Origin: Adiantum capillus-veneris
Lineage: Eukaryota; Streptophyta; Polypodiopsida; Polypodiales; Pteridaceae
Assembly (NCBI GenBank): GCA_014529385.2
Contig: CM043964.1
Coordinates: forward strand, 106,952,087 to 107,016,086
Direction: 5' to 3'
Length of the DNA stretch: 64,000 nucleotides
In this document: positions 51,180 through 62,963 of the stretch, in pieces
Position numbering within the stretch: the first letter of the stretch is position 1
Layout: each line of letters starts with the position of its first letter
The notes under the pieces: model-generated
What the model was told of the DNA's origin: nothing
Databases searched by the model: none
What the model saw: only the letters and a program-made list of their open reading frames with translations
Program-made: the position numbers and the translations under genes

Positions 51180-52448
51180 TCAATTCATTTTGGAGCCACA
51201 GGATTGGGCGCACGGGTCAGGTGACCAGTAAGAACATAATCTACGTTTTGGCACCCAGATTTGATTATTTCTTTGATAGTAGCCTTGGGCTTCCAATAGT
51301 CGTTTAGGAATCCAACACCACGTTTTCTTACGTTTCTTGGGGCATATGGGACATCTCTTACCTGGCTTTTGTATTTTAGCACTGGCTATGGTCGCTACAA
51401 AAGCTTTAGGGACCCACTTGTATGTTTTCTTCGTTATATTAGGATGAGTCTTGTCAGAAGCTATATGCATTGCTTGTAGCATATTTAAGGGTACGGGCAT
51501 TTCATCCCCCTCAGGTGTTACCCAGGTCATCCCCCTATTTCCCCAAGTGTCTATGGTTGCTGCTAGGTGGACCCAATCCACATTTTCCGACTTAGTCATC
51601 CCAGGTAGTACATCCATATAAGGAGAATCTTCCCCAACATCAGTGTCCGCTTTACACGTGTAACAATACTGCAATGGGGCCGAGTGAACTGTGGTGTCAA
51701 ATCTATGATCAATTATAAACCTGTTTCCTAGAGGATGTGCTCGACCAGTAACAAGATCCACTCGAATGACAGAATCTTGGAACTGCAAGGAGACATGGTT
51801 TTTAGACCAGTCATGCACCATTTTTGCTTCCCTCATGAAAGGACGTCCTAAGGTTATCTCCGATGCCATAGTGTGCTTGGAGAAATCCATAACAATGAAG
51901 GTAACTCTTATTTTATGTCCAAAGACCTTAATCTTGAGATCTTCTAGCATCCCAATAGGTTTAACAATAGACCCATTGGCCATCTTCACTACAATGGTTG
52001 TGCTCGCAAGGTGAGGTCTTCCCATAGTTTCCCAGCAATTTTTAGTCACAATGCTAACCCCAGCGCCACCATCAAGGATTCCCTTCAGAGTTAATCCCTT
52101 AGTAGTGATTGGTATGGTCGCATTGGATTCATCACCCTCAAAGTATTGTCCCAACTTATTAATAGGTATTTCTATAACAAGGTTCTCATCTAGGTTGGGT
52201 TGTGGATCTAAGTGTTCCTCCTCTACTGGCATCTCCCCAGCTCCATCCATCTGTGCAAATTGTGGTAGCCCAAACTTTAGTTCTCCATTGAGGAAGTCTC
52301 GAAGAGTTGAGACTAGCTCAGGGTCTTTATATAGTTTGGACATGATGGTGGTTCTAACTTCTGAAGACATGAAATCCATCAATTTGGCAATGTTTAACGA
52401 CACCTTTTGGACTTCAGTCCCTTGACGTGGAGAAGATGGGATCTCCAT
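51180..52448 (-). CDS. D retropepsin ORF with WVPK tail (422 aa)
   Basis: ATG at 52448, stop at 51180. Retropepsin-like domain at about 90-240, clearly related to A and B PR1 (KLGQYFEGDESN, ATIP, ITLGRPFMREAKMVHDW). The active site is D126-G-G instead of D-S-G, so activity is doubtful. After about residue 330 come WVPK, WIPK and IWVPK repeats and a CPIC pair. In A and B these repeats follow the second retropepsin; here they follow the first, which fits an internal deletion of RT to PR2. Confidence 0.85.
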   Translation of the reverse strand: MEIPSSPRQGTEVQKVSLNIAKLMDFMSSEVRTTIMSKLYKDPELVSTLRDFLNGELKFGLPQFAQMDGAGEMPVEEEHLDPQPNLDENLVIEIPINKLGQYFEGDESNATIPITTKGLTLKGILDGGAGVSIVTKNCWETMGRPHLASTTIVVKMANGSIVKPIGMLEDLKIKVFGHKIRVTFIVMDFSKHTMASEITLGRPFMREAKMVHDWSKNHVSLQFQDSVIRVDLVTGRAHPLGNRFIIDHRFDTTVHSAPLQYCYTCKADTDVGEDSPYMDVLPGMTKSENVDWVHLAATIDTWGNRGMTWVTPEGDEMPVPLNMLQAMHIASDKTHPNITKKTYKWVPKAFVATIASAKIQKPGKRCPICPKKRKKTWCWIPKRLLEAQGYYQRNNQIWVPKRRLCSYWSPDPCAQSCGSKMN

Positions 52449-52609
52449 TTCTTCGATAGGATCAAGTGTCCCTCTGTAAACATTCTTTCCATCAAGAACT
52501 TAGTATGCCCACTTTCCCATGACTTTAAGTCACTTTCTTCTTGGATGACACTAGGTATGGTTGAAGGGTCTATGGTCTTGGTGAGGTTGTTGTTGCGTAG
52601 GGAACACGG
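52449..52609 (-). pseudogene. D ORF2 fragment left of E
   Basis: Short coding trace in another frame leading to the E insertion at 52610; duplicated ACGG at 52606-52609. Confidence 0.5.
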
Positions 52610-54671
52610 TGGAGAGGGGGAAAGGGGAACACACCCAGCACACAACACAATGCCTCACTATAGCCCAGGGTATACACAGCGCCCCAATCCACTAGAGTTC
52701 ACCTTCAAAACTCAACACTACCCGCAAGCAAACCATTGCTTTCACACAATCATACGCACATACGCCTTGCAATGCACCAGACAGACTCAATCACTACGCT
52801 CCGCTCAATTCACAGCCTTCCGCACTCACACAACCTCTCTCTATCTCTCTTTGCACGACAAACCTCGGGGGGGCACACACGCCTACACACGCCCGGAAAC
52901 ACGCACACCAGCAGAGAAGAGAAGGGGGAAGGGGGAATGACGCCTTGAAACAGTAGGGAATAGTCTACTAGCATAGGCAATATCATGTACATCCAACACA
53001 CCGCCGGCATGAACCTCGGCAACCAAAAACAAGAGCTCCAAAAGCCTTGGCAAAAAAACCCTCCTTGGTTCAAAGACACTGGTCCCAAAAAGACCCTTAC
53101 AAATGAACATAAGCACCCTTTTATAGGGGTGTGCATAGGAGTCCAAAAAAAGAAAAATGGTGTGTGATTCCATGTCATGCACTCGATTTGGAGTTCTTTT
53201 AGAATTAACTTGCATTGCCAACACTTGGCTTAGTGTATTTTTGGAAACTTTGCATGCTACACCATGGCCACTTGCACCTTTCACCTTGGCCGGCCGGATC
53301 TCCTCCTTTGATGCCTTTGCATTTGGCCTTGTCCACCTCTTTGCTCCCGGACATCCTCTCTCTCTCTCTCTCTGATGTGGGCCTCATCCCTTACCTGAGA
53401 GGGGAGGGCAATAGCGACCTCGCTATTGCTCTCCTCCTCCTTCTTTAAAATATTGGGGCTTTGATAGCCGCGGGAACACCCCCCTCTTTGGGTCATCACT
53501 GGGATCACCGCCGCGGGCGCCACCGAAATCCAACACCCCCAGCCACTGAGCGCCCATTGGCGCCACCACTTCCCAGCCTTGCCCAACCGCCACCAAAACA
53601 GGCCCATTACCGCCTACGCAGCGCCTGCGGACCACCTTCCACATGGACGCCATCGCCCAGAGCTCCAAGCTCTCCACGTTTTGTGATACCCATGAGGGTG
53701 GCTCGCCCCAGCCTATATTCTATGCCATTGGCCATGCTCATTGCTCATGTAGGATTTCCGAGCTGCCACGTGGCATCTGCTCAATAGCTCCACCCAATGG
53801 ACTTGGAAAACTTGCTTGAACACAATAAAAAACTTGATTTTTTATCATCTCCCTTCACACCCTGGCCATTCTCTGCTCAAAAATCCACTGCTCCGGTCGT
53901 CAAATCCCACCAAAAGTCTGCATTCCAGGCTTTCATCCCTCACCCCGGCTTGGCATTTTGACCACACTGCGTCCTCGAACCATGAACTCCAAAACGGAAA
54001 AAAATCATTTGTAGCTGCACCTCCATTGTCCACTGCCAACTTCGACTGGCCATTTCTCCATGCCCCGACCTCCGTTTGGCATGCAGTCACTTCCTGCTAG
54101 CTCCATATGATGTACACCCTCATCGAGAACCTTGTCGAGGCCCAAAAGATGCCAGATGGCACATTCTCCAATGCGACCAAGTGGGCTCAGACCCGGCCCC
54201 CGAAAAAACCTCCACTGACCATATCTTGCAAACCATGGCTCCAATCTGCAATCCGAAAAGACGGGTAAGCTCCATGAATCAAGCTCTACGCATCTACACC
54301 TCAAGCTTCACTTGGACCACCTGTCTCCAGCTGCCCTGTCCGGTTGGAATCTGCAAACTATAAAGAACTTCGACCTTCAACAACTTGGGCTCTGTAGCTC
54401 GGTTTGATGAGCCGTCTGGACCAGTTCCTTCAGCAGTTTAAGCTCTTCATTCCTGGACCCAAAATCTGCACTCTACATCTCCTTCACCTGCTACCCCAAT
54501 TAGCACATTATGGAGCCTTTCTTGGCCTATAAGCCGCATCATGCATACACTCCCGCTGCTACCTGTCATCCCATGAACTTCCTAGCTACTCCAGTCCTTT
54601 GCCATGCTTCTACTTGCCTGTACACACCTGTCCATGCCATCTTCTAGCGTCAACACACTTTGGCTGCACCA
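52610..54671 (-). repeat. E 3' LTR
   Basis: 2,062 bp. Minus-strand TATAAAAG at 53118-53125; (CT)9 at 53356-53373 (18 in the other copy). Small ORFs here also occur in the other LTR and are not genes. Confidence 0.92.
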
Positions 54672-54812
54672 TCATTGTCCACCCCCTATTGAGCATTTAT
54701 GCTCAACCACATAAAAGCTTTATTTCACTATAAACTGCAAAAACCTGGCACACATTATGAGAAAACTCAAACCATATATACAATGTTTTATTGCACTCTA
54801 TAACCTAAACCT

Positions 54813-55322
54813 TCAAGTGGATTGCCCCACCCCCTGCATAACATAGCTTCCACCTGGATCAAACACCTGGCTCTGTTCACCTTCATCCATTTGCAACAAC
54901 CTCCAATAGTGCCCTACCCAAGCACGTAGCCATCCATGCACACAAAAGGCCCATAGCACTTTAGCACCTCTTCGAACATCATCTTGCTTCATCACCCTAG
55001 ATGGATCTGCAACCACATCATCTGTATGAACCAACACTTCTGACCCTCCCTCCCAGCCATGTAAAGGAGAGCTCCTCTCAAAGGAACCCCGTGCCTGACG
55101 GATAACATACTGTACAATTGCACTTACAAGCCTACCTTTCAACCATGGATTGCATACCTCTTTTGAAAGCTTGGACATATCTTGGGAACCTCCTCCATGT
55201 GCCATAGAACACATCTCTTGCACCGGCTTCATGCTCTCTTGCACCTCCTCTTCGAACTCACTTATACTGTCATCAAGCCCTTCCTCATCGATTGGCCCTT
55301 CAAGGTCGCTCAGCACTTCCTT
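54813..55322 (-). pseudogene. E gag, downstream part after an in-frame stop
   Basis: Same frame as the E gag ORF, separated by one TAG (55323-55325). About 168 codons, acidic at first, no recognised domain, stop at 54813. Either read-through extends gag or the stop is a mutation. Confidence 0.65.
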
Positions 55323-56744
55323 CTATCTAGCTTCAGTCTCCTGCTCTTCAATCACCTCTCCTAAAGCTGCATCATGCTCCTCTAAGGAAAAGAGAAACTC
55401 GTTCTCTACCGCATCCATCTCCAGTTTTTCCATAGACACGGGCGCTTTATCTCTCTTGGAAAAATTCTGCACATGTTGCACCACCATGGCACATTCCACC
55501 GCTAATTTCATCAGCACAGCCATTAGCATGGCATCACATACCACCTTCACCTGCATTTCATCATCTGTAGGTCTAGACCGCACCTTTTGGCCTTCATCAA
55601 ACATCTCGGCTTGCTCTGTTCCCTGCTCTTCTTGCACATGTGCTATCACCATATCATCAAACATACAAGAGGGCAGCTTTACCTTTACCGGTTCAGGTTC
55701 ATTAGATTCTGTCACTTCTTCATAGGATGTATATTCATCGGCTCTATCTTCCTCGCTTGTCTCCCAGCAAATCGAGCGTGCATCATCATCGACATCGGCA
55801 TCATATACTGATTCCGTATCAGCATCTGCATCCACTTGTTGCTCAACAAAATCTTGACCATCTTCACAGCTTTGCTCACTTTCTTCATCAGCTTTTGAAC
55901 CCTCGGTATCTGCGTCTCGATTGCATTCTGCTACCATTTCATGCAAACTTTCAACAAGACCATGCTTTACCTCTTCAATTCGTACTGGAACCTCCACATC
56001 TGCTACCGCTTTTGCATCTTGGTTCACATCGACATGGAGCTTCTCTTCGCTGACAAGCTCTTCCACTCTCGGCACATGCACATCACAAACTGGCAACCTC
56101 CAAGGAACATAACCAATAGTAGGTCTTACCTCCACAGGCCTTGCATTTCGCACAACTGGAACCACCTTTGGTTGGACCAAAGAGCACTTCGCCACCTGCG
56201 CAACAGGCATATAATCTGCTGGCTTTAGCATTCCCAAATCCAACTTCCGCTTCACCTTTCTGCTCTTTATCTTTGCCAGATAGACCATGTCTTCATAGGT
56301 ATCGGCACCATCTTCGAACTTCTCTTTAATCCTCGGATGCAAGCACTCTAACAGCTTTGATAGCTTCAAAGATTGATTTCTTTTGACCCCAGTAGCAATC
56401 TCTAACTGCTTCCAACAAGCTTCAAACTGCTCAATGAAAATAGAGAAATCTTTACCTACATCTTGGTGTAATGCCTTCAGCTTTGCACCGGCTTTTTCCA
56501 CCGTAACCACCTCTCGAAACCGCTCCAGAAATTGAATCTGCAACCTTTGCCATGATTCTCGATCACTTCTCTCTAAGCCATCGAACCACACCTTGGCTCG
56601 CCCTCGCATCAACAACAGCACCGTCTGTAACCTTTTTGCATCCGTCGACATATGCATCGACAACAACCATAATTCGAAATCTGCTAACCAATCCTCGGGA
56701 TCTTCGACGCCCATAAATATGGGGCCAAAACTTGGCTCCACCAT
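55323..56744 (-). CDS. E gag-like protein (473 aa)
   Basis: First in-frame ATG at 56744. Residues about 5-160 fit a retrotransposon gag domain (GVEDPEDWLADFELW, RGRAKVWFDGL, FIEQFEACWKQL). The C-terminal two thirds are very acidic, with no zinc knuckle seen. No protease, RT or integrase follows in the element. Confidence 0.82.
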   Translation of the reverse strand: MVEPSFGPIFMGVEDPEDWLADFELWLLSMHMSTDAKRLQTVLLLMRGRAKVWFDGLERSDRESWQRLQIQFLERFREVVTVEKAGAKLKALHQDVGKDFSIFIEQFEACWKQLEIATGVKRNQSLKLSKLLECLHPRIKEKFEDGADTYEDMVYLAKIKSRKVKRKLDLGMLKPADYMPVAQVAKCSLVQPKVVPVVRNARPVEVRPTIGYVPWRLPVCDVHVPRVEELVSEEKLHVDVNQDAKAVADVEVPVRIEEVKHGLVESLHEMVAECNRDADTEGSKADEESEQSCEDGQDFVEQQVDADADTESVYDADVDDDARSICWETSEEDRADEYTSYEEVTESNEPEPVKVKLPSCMFDDMVIAHVQEEQGTEQAEMFDEGQKVRSRPTDDEMQVKVVCDAMLMAVLMKLAVECAMVVQHVQNFSKRDKAPVSMEKLEMDAVENEFLFSLEEHDAALGEVIEEQETEAR

Positions 56745-56848
56745 CTCTGTCAGCTTCAACCTCAACCATCAAACATCTCGACCCTTCGCCAACCGCTTTG
56801 TTGGCAAAAAAACACCACTTTCAATCGCAAATTGGAGCATCAGACAAC

Positions 56849-56866
56849 TCCTCAGTGGGGGCACCA
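56849..56866 (-). other. E primer binding site candidate (tRNA not identified)
   Basis: Minus-strand TGGTGCCCCCACTGAGGA, five nt from the 5' LTR. TGG start and location fit a primer site; I cannot name the tRNA. Confidence 0.5.
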
Positions 56867-56871
56867 GAAGA

Positions 56872-57633
56872 TGGAGAGGGGGAAAGGGGAACACACCCAG
56901 CACACAACACAATGCCTCAATATAGCCCAGGGTATACACAGCGCCCCAATCCACTAGAGTTCACCTTCAAAACTCAACACTACCCGCAAGAAAACCATTG
57001 CTTTCACACAATCATACGCACATATGCCTTGCAATGCACCACACATACTCAATCACTACGCTCCGCTCAATTCACAGCCTTCCGCACTCACACAACCTCT
57101 CTCTATCTCTCTTTGCACGACAAACCTCGGGGGGGCACACACGCCTACACATGCCCGGAAACACACGCACACCAGCAGAGAAGAGAAGGGGGAAGGGGGA
57201 ATGACGCCTTGAAACAGTAGGGAATAGTCTACTAGCATAGGCAATATCATGTACATCCAACACACCGCCGGCACGAACCTCGGAAACCAAAAACAAGAGC
57301 TCCAAAAGCCTTGGCAAAAGAACCCTCCTTGGTCCAAAGCCCTCCTTGGTTCAAAGACACTGGTCCCAAAAAGACCCTTACAAATGAACATAAGCACCCT
57401 TTTATAGGGGTGTGCATAGGAGTCCAAAAAAAGAAAAATGGTGTGTGATTCCATGTCGTGCACTCCATTTGGAGTTCTTTTAGAATGAACTTGCATTGCC
57501 AACACTTGGCTTAGTGTATTTTTGGAAACTTTGCATGCTACACCATGGCCACTTGCACCTTTCACCTTGTCTGGCCGGATCTCCTCCTTTGATGCCTTTG
57601 CATTTGGCCTTGTCCACCTCTTTGCTCCCGGAC

Positions 57634-57674
<41 letters not shown>

Positions 57675-58970
57675 TGTGGGCCTCATCCCTTACCTGAGAG
57701 GGGAGGGCAATAGCGACCTCGCTATTGCTCTCCTCCTCCTTCTTTAAAATATTGGGGCTTTGATAACCGCGGGAACACCCCCTCTTTGGGTCATCACTGG
57801 GATCACCGCCGCGGGCGCCACCGACATCCAACACCGCCAGCCACTGAGCGCCCATTGGCACCACCACTTCCCAGCCTCGCCCAACCACCGCCAAAACAGG
57901 CCCATTACCGCCTGCGCAGCGCCTGGAGGCCACCTTCCACATGGACGCCATCGCCCAGAGCTCCAAGCTCTCCACGTTTTGTGATACCCATGAGGGTGGC
58001 TCGCCCCAGCCTATATTCTATGCCATTGGCCATGCTCATTGCTCATGTGGGATTTCCGAGCTGCCACGTGGCATCTGCTCAATAGCTCCACCCAATGGAC
58101 TTGGAAAACTTGCTTGAACACAATAAAAAACTTGATTTTTTATCATCTCCCTTCACACCCTGGCCATTCTCTGCTCAAAAATCCACTGCTTTGGTCATCA
58201 AATCCCACCAAAAGTCTGCATTCCAGGCTTTCATCCCTCACCCCGGCTTGGCATTTTGACCACACTGCGTCCTCGAACCATGAACTCCAAAACGGAAAAA
58301 AATCATTTGTAGCTGCACCTCCATTGTCCATTGCCAACTTCGACTGGCCATTTCTCCGTGCCCCGACCTCCGTTTGGCATGCAGTCACTTCTTGCTGGCT
58401 CCATATGATGTACACCCTCATCGAGAACCTTGTCGAGGCCCAAAAGATGCCAGATGGCACATTGTTCAATGCGACCAAGTGGGCTCAAACCCGGCCCCCG
58501 AAAAAACTTCCATTGACCATATCTTGCAAACCATGGCTCCAATCCGCAATCCAAAAAGACGGGTAAGCTCCATGAATCAAGCTCTACGCATCTACACCTC
58601 AAGCTTCACTTGGACCACCTGTCTCCAGCTGCTTTGTCTGGTTGGAATCTGCAAACCATAAAGAACTTCGACCTTCAACAACTTGGGCTCCGTAGCTCGG
58701 TTTGATGAGCCGTCTGGGCCAGTTCCTTCAGCACTTCAAGCTCTTCATTCGTGGACCCAAAATCTACACTCTACATCTCCTTCACCTGCTACCCCAATTA
58801 GCACATTATGGAGCCTTTCTTGGCCTATAAGCCGCATCATGCATACACTCCCACTGCTACCTGTCATCCCATGAACTTCCTAGCTGCTCCAGTCCTTTGC
58901 CATGCTTGTACTTGCCTGCACACATCTGTCCATGCCATCTTCTAGCGTCGACACACTTTTGGCTGCACCA
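56872..58970 (-). repeat. E 5' LTR
   Basis: 2,099 bp. TATAAAAG on the minus strand at 57399-57406; (CT)18 at 57637-57672; a short duplicated CCTCCTTGG segment near 57325-57350 absent from the other copy. Confidence 0.92.
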
Positions 58971-58974
58971 ACGG

Positions 58975-59507
58975 TGTCTGTAATCTAGATCTTTCTAGGT
59001 GCTAGTTCTAGATCCCTTTGGGTATCTTCTACCAAACTCCTTAATTGCTTGACTTGCTCAATCTCCTCTGTAGGGTTTGGATAAGTTCCTATCTTCTTCT
59101 TGGATTCTGGCCACTGTGGCTCATTAATATCTTCCTTGTTGGTTTCTATCTTAGTGGTCGTTTTTGGTCTCCATGGTTTCTCCTGAATCAGAATCCTCTT
59201 CAACGTCATTCATATATACAGGGTCGGCACCAGTCCCTATGTTGGTTCTTGAACTGGGGTCTGACTTCGCTGCTTTTTGCGATCTCTTTCTTCGTGTTTT
59301 CTTCTTTTTTTGATATTGGGCAATTGATGCCGTGTCTCTTTCCTCAAGAATATAATTTTGTTTTTGGAGCATCGATCGTGTGAGTACGTTTACTGGTACC
59401 ATAGGTGTACTTCGTGATGGCTCCTTGGTAACTTCAATCAAGTTTAATGGCGTGATGTTCGGTGCATTGATCTTCGGTGCATTTGGATTATTTGGACATT
59501 GCCACAA
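58975..59507 (-). pseudogene. D ORF2, N-terminal part
   Basis: Contains VNVLTRS, the counterpart of VVTRAQAKK in A, then Lys/Arg/Glu-rich text. It overlaps the end of gag (59488-59507). There is no ATG near the gag stop, and a frame change lies near 59151-59209. Cut by E. Confidence 0.65.
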
Positions 59508-61647
59508 TCAAATGATCTATGCCACATCGATTCATGAGTATCGGCATTGTAGACGTGCTTGCTTGATTGGTTTGCATTAGTGTGGCATTCTTTTGTAGCT
59601 TAATAGGACACTCGGCTACACGATGTGGACCTCCACACTCATAGCATTGAAGAGGTGGTCTCTTAGCAGTGTAATTGATATTTTGGCCTATTGCCGCAAG
59701 AGCAGCTACTTGATATATAGGTTTGACTTGTCCCCAATAGTCCTCCATGTAGTATTGTGGACTTTCTTCAAGCACATCCATCTCATAGGCAATATTAGGA
59801 TCTATATCTTCCTTACAGCCTTCCAAACAACAAATAGATGACTTACAACCCACTTGATTCACATAAGTGATTCTCGGATGTGGTGGTTGCGGTCCTAGCA
59901 CTGGAGGTGGTAAAGGTGTTGTTTGAACAAAATTTTGGGCCCTAGGGACCATGTGTTGTGATGTTTGTTCAAGAGGAGGGGCCGGCATCAATGCAGGCAC
60001 TCGAGGTGTGTCTGTCCATGCTAAGGTTGGTCTATTGGCCATCGCGCGCTTAAATACTATGCAATCCTTAGCTTGATGATCATACCTCCCACAGGCATTG
60101 CAGTTCCCATTGAATTTTACTCTAAAAGTAGGGCATTCACTGGTACTATACGGTCCATAGAATACTGAGCACCATTGTTGCTCCCTTCTTGGATACATAT
60201 GATTGTTTTGCGGAGCACGATTGTCTCTAAGACTCTCTTGAATAGCCTTGGTGAGCTTTAGGGTCATTGGATGATGCCCTAATGCTTGCGAGCTAATAGA
60301 TTTAGGCTCAACAGACACTCTTTCTCCTTGAATCAATTGGATCGCATTGGTGGTGACTGCTTCCCAAGTGGTGATACCTCTTATGACTAATCCATTGTAG
60401 ATATCCTCATGTCGTAATCTCCTAATGAATCTATCAAGCAATTGGTTATTGTTGAAGCGCTCATTTGGATTACATCGAGAATTCAAATGCTTCAAGTGAC
60501 TAATAAAGTCTCTCACTGACTCTTCTTCCTGTCGTTGGGATTTCTGGAGCTGAGAGGCTACACCCCAAAGTACTCCCTCTCGTATGTATTCTTTTAAGAA
60601 CGGTCCCCTAAGAGAAGGGTAAATCGTTTTTTCTTCCACCCTTAGGGTTCTATACCAACCCCAGCCTTTCCACTTAAGGTTAGGGCTTAAAGCATTACTC
60701 TTATGCAGGTCATTGTGTTCTCCTAGAGAATTGCATATTTGCTCAAACACTTTGCTTTCTCACATCCCCGTCTCCACTAAATTTTTGTGTGAGCTTGGCT
60801 ATTTGTACTGCCTTACTTCTAGGCTTTCTATCAGGGGTGTTACGCATATTCTCAGCAATAGATCGACCAATAGCTTGAGCAAATGTTGCCAAGTCACCTA
60901 AGTGAGCAGGCAACGTGGGTGGAGGCGCTCCAGAGACTACATGTGGAGTAGGTATTGGCATTATGCTTGGTGCATAGGAAGCCCTTGGGTTCCACGTTGG
61001 GTACGATGTTGTGCCATGTGGTGGCCCAAAGTTCATATGTGTGGCCCTAGGCATAGCAGACGTCAGATGTGACATGCTAATGCTAACCGGTATAGTCCCA
61101 TGGAAATAAGAACTTGGGTGTTGTGGTTGTGGAGCATAGGTAGTTGAAACAATGGGAGGAGTAGGGACTACATGAGTGTGATGACCCATAGGTGCATACG
61201 AATGGACCTCATTTGTTAGTAAAGCACCGCTACATGGTGCAATGAATGAAGTATTCACGTGCACATTCTCTAAGGGTATAGGGTCTACGTTGGTCACGAA
61301 TGGAGAATTTACTTCCCCACCCCCCTCATTTACATCATTAGCTCCATGTTTGGAGCGAGTGGCTCTACTAAAGGTTTCCTTCAGGTGGCTAAGCACGCTC
61401 GGCCCGGACCATGGGCCCATGGCATGCATGTCTTGGCTTGAGCTATTGGGATTAGGCATTGGTAAACCCTCCATGACGTCGTAGTCAGAGGAGAGTCACT
61501 AGCCGCTATGTTCGGGTCTTGGTTTGTACTACCTTGGGTCCCCGCCGAGGGCCCGGAACCTAAAGTAGGTGGATATTGAGAACTCGCGTAAGTCGAAATT
61601 CTCTCTAGTTGCTCCGTCTCTAACACACGACCAGAGCGTAGATGCAT
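59488..61647 (-). pseudogene. D gag (frameshifted)
   Basis: ATG at 61647 (MHLRSGR). Frame changes near 61381-61474 and 60743-60750. The capsid-like region lies at about 60200-60780; zinc knuckles CNACGRYDHQAKDC (about 60065-60106) and CYECGGPHRVAEC (about 59607-59645). Confidence 0.82.
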
Positions 61648-62411
61648 GTGCCTTTGGCACCCTACAAGCGTCGGCAAATAACCTCGAAGGTTAACCACTT
61701 ACCTTTTTTAAGCGTCCGTTTTCACTCGTGTTTTTTAAGTTTTTAATGTTTTTTTAAATATTTTTTAATGCTTTTTAATGATCAATTTTTTTTATATTAA
61801 AGTGTATGATAGCTTAAAATGAGCGTATCACTCAGAGGGTCGCGGTGTGCTTTACAACACAATTTTCGAGCATCTGAAGTTTCGTTGGTCCTCAAAAAAT
61901 CGATTTTTAGCTACGTGTAAAGCTAAAATTCGTAATTTTAAAAGGCGACTGAGACCTAGGCTTGAGCGTGAGCTTGGGCTTGGGTCTGGGCTTGAGTCTG
62001 GGAGATATTCTCGATCCCGGTTCTACCTTTAATTTTTTTATTTTAAATTTATTTATTATTATTAATTTTTTTTTAAAAGGATAAGGTCGCCGCGGCCTGC
62101 GCGAGAGCACACATACACACTCTATTGACCTACTTCTAACTAATACACCTACTGTTATACACTAACACACTCTATTAGCTCTCACAGATCTACTTCCTAC
62201 TTACTATACATTACATTACACAGAAAACTAACAACCTTAATACACAGAGAATAAACACAGTACCTTTGAAAACTCCATTAACAAAAAAAATACACAGTAT
62301 AACACAAAATCCTTCTTCTTAACACACACACCCTCATTCCTTACCTTTCTTACAATTGAAATTGCACCACAAAAGAAGCACAGAGTGCCATTCAAGCTTA
62401 GTGTATGGCAT
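61648..62411 (-). other. D leader; no gene
   Basis: About 760 bp, AT-rich in part. Unlike A and B it lacks long palindromes. Confidence 0.65.
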
Positions 62412-62429
62412 TCCCCGGCAACGGCACCA
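62412..62429 (-). other. D primer binding site (tRNA-Asp-like)
   Basis: Minus-strand TGGTGCCGTTGCCGGGGA, one change from the Athila-type tRNA-Asp site, four nt from the 5' LTR. Confidence 0.82.
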
Positions 62430-62433
62430 AAAA

Positions 62434-62670
62434 TGTGCGCGTATGTCGCACGTGTCAATGCAAGGAACTTGCTGATACACTACGTGCGAGCCACAAATGG
62501 CTCCAAGCACACAACAAGGCTAAACTAGAAAGCTCAAAGATGGCGTTGGTGTGTCACTCACCGCTCTACGCTTCCTGGCGTGGAGGATTCCTCGCCGTGA
62601 AGAAGAGGGAGACGCCGCTATGCCGTGCTCAACCGCCTCGCCGCCGTCGTGCCGCCACAATGCTTGATCG

Positions 62671-62735
<65 letters not shown>

Positions 62736-62963
62736 GCATACACACACACACAAGGAGATGAAGAAGAAGAAGATCGAGATGGAGTAAGAGCACTCTTCAA
62801 TTGCACAAATGAGAGAATGAGTGAATGTAGGTTTAGTTAACTTTTATATGAGCTCGCCCCATTCACACTTGGACGCCCATGCTTAGTTCCAGTTAGAGTG
62901 CGCCTCTCATCGACGATCACTCTTACCCTTTTCTTATTGGTCCGTGAGCCGTAACGATTAACA
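62434..62963 (-). repeat. D 5' LTR
   Basis: 530 bp. Relative to the 3' LTR it lacks two segments (near CTTAG/TTCCAG at about 62885 and TTATTGG/CCGTGAG at about 62940) and has a longer CT run (62673-62733). TATAAAAG on the minus strand at 62841-62848. Confidence 0.9.

Larger units (their letters stand above)
52610..58970 (-). mobile_element. Element E, gag-only non-autonomous LTR retrotransposon
   Basis: 6,361 bp, LTRs 52610-54671 (2,062 bp) and 56872-58970 (2,099 bp), TGGAGAGG...GCTGCACCA, with a 4-bp duplication ACGG (52606-52609, 58971-58974). The 2.2-kb interior holds only a gag-like ORF. This is the layout of gag-only terminal-repeat retrotransposons. It lies between ORF2 and the protease of D. 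Confidence 0.9.
48551..62963 (-). mobile_element. Gypsy element D, non-autonomous relative of A and B
   Basis: LTRs 48551-49141 (591 bp) and 62434-62963 (530 bp), TGTGCGCG...TTAACA, duplication CCCTA (48546-48550, 62964-62968). About 8.0 kb without element E. Has a tRNA-Asp-like primer site, broken gag with MHLRSGR, an ORF2 remnant and a retropepsin, then WVPK repeats, and no RT, RNase H, integrase or second retropepsin. It must depend on another element for copying. Confidence 0.92.

Noticed and set aside
53816-54363. Open frames inside the E LTRs, repeated at 58039-58661
   Set aside because: They occur in non-coding LTR sequence on both strands with no recognisable domain; similarity between the two copies only reflects the LTR pair.
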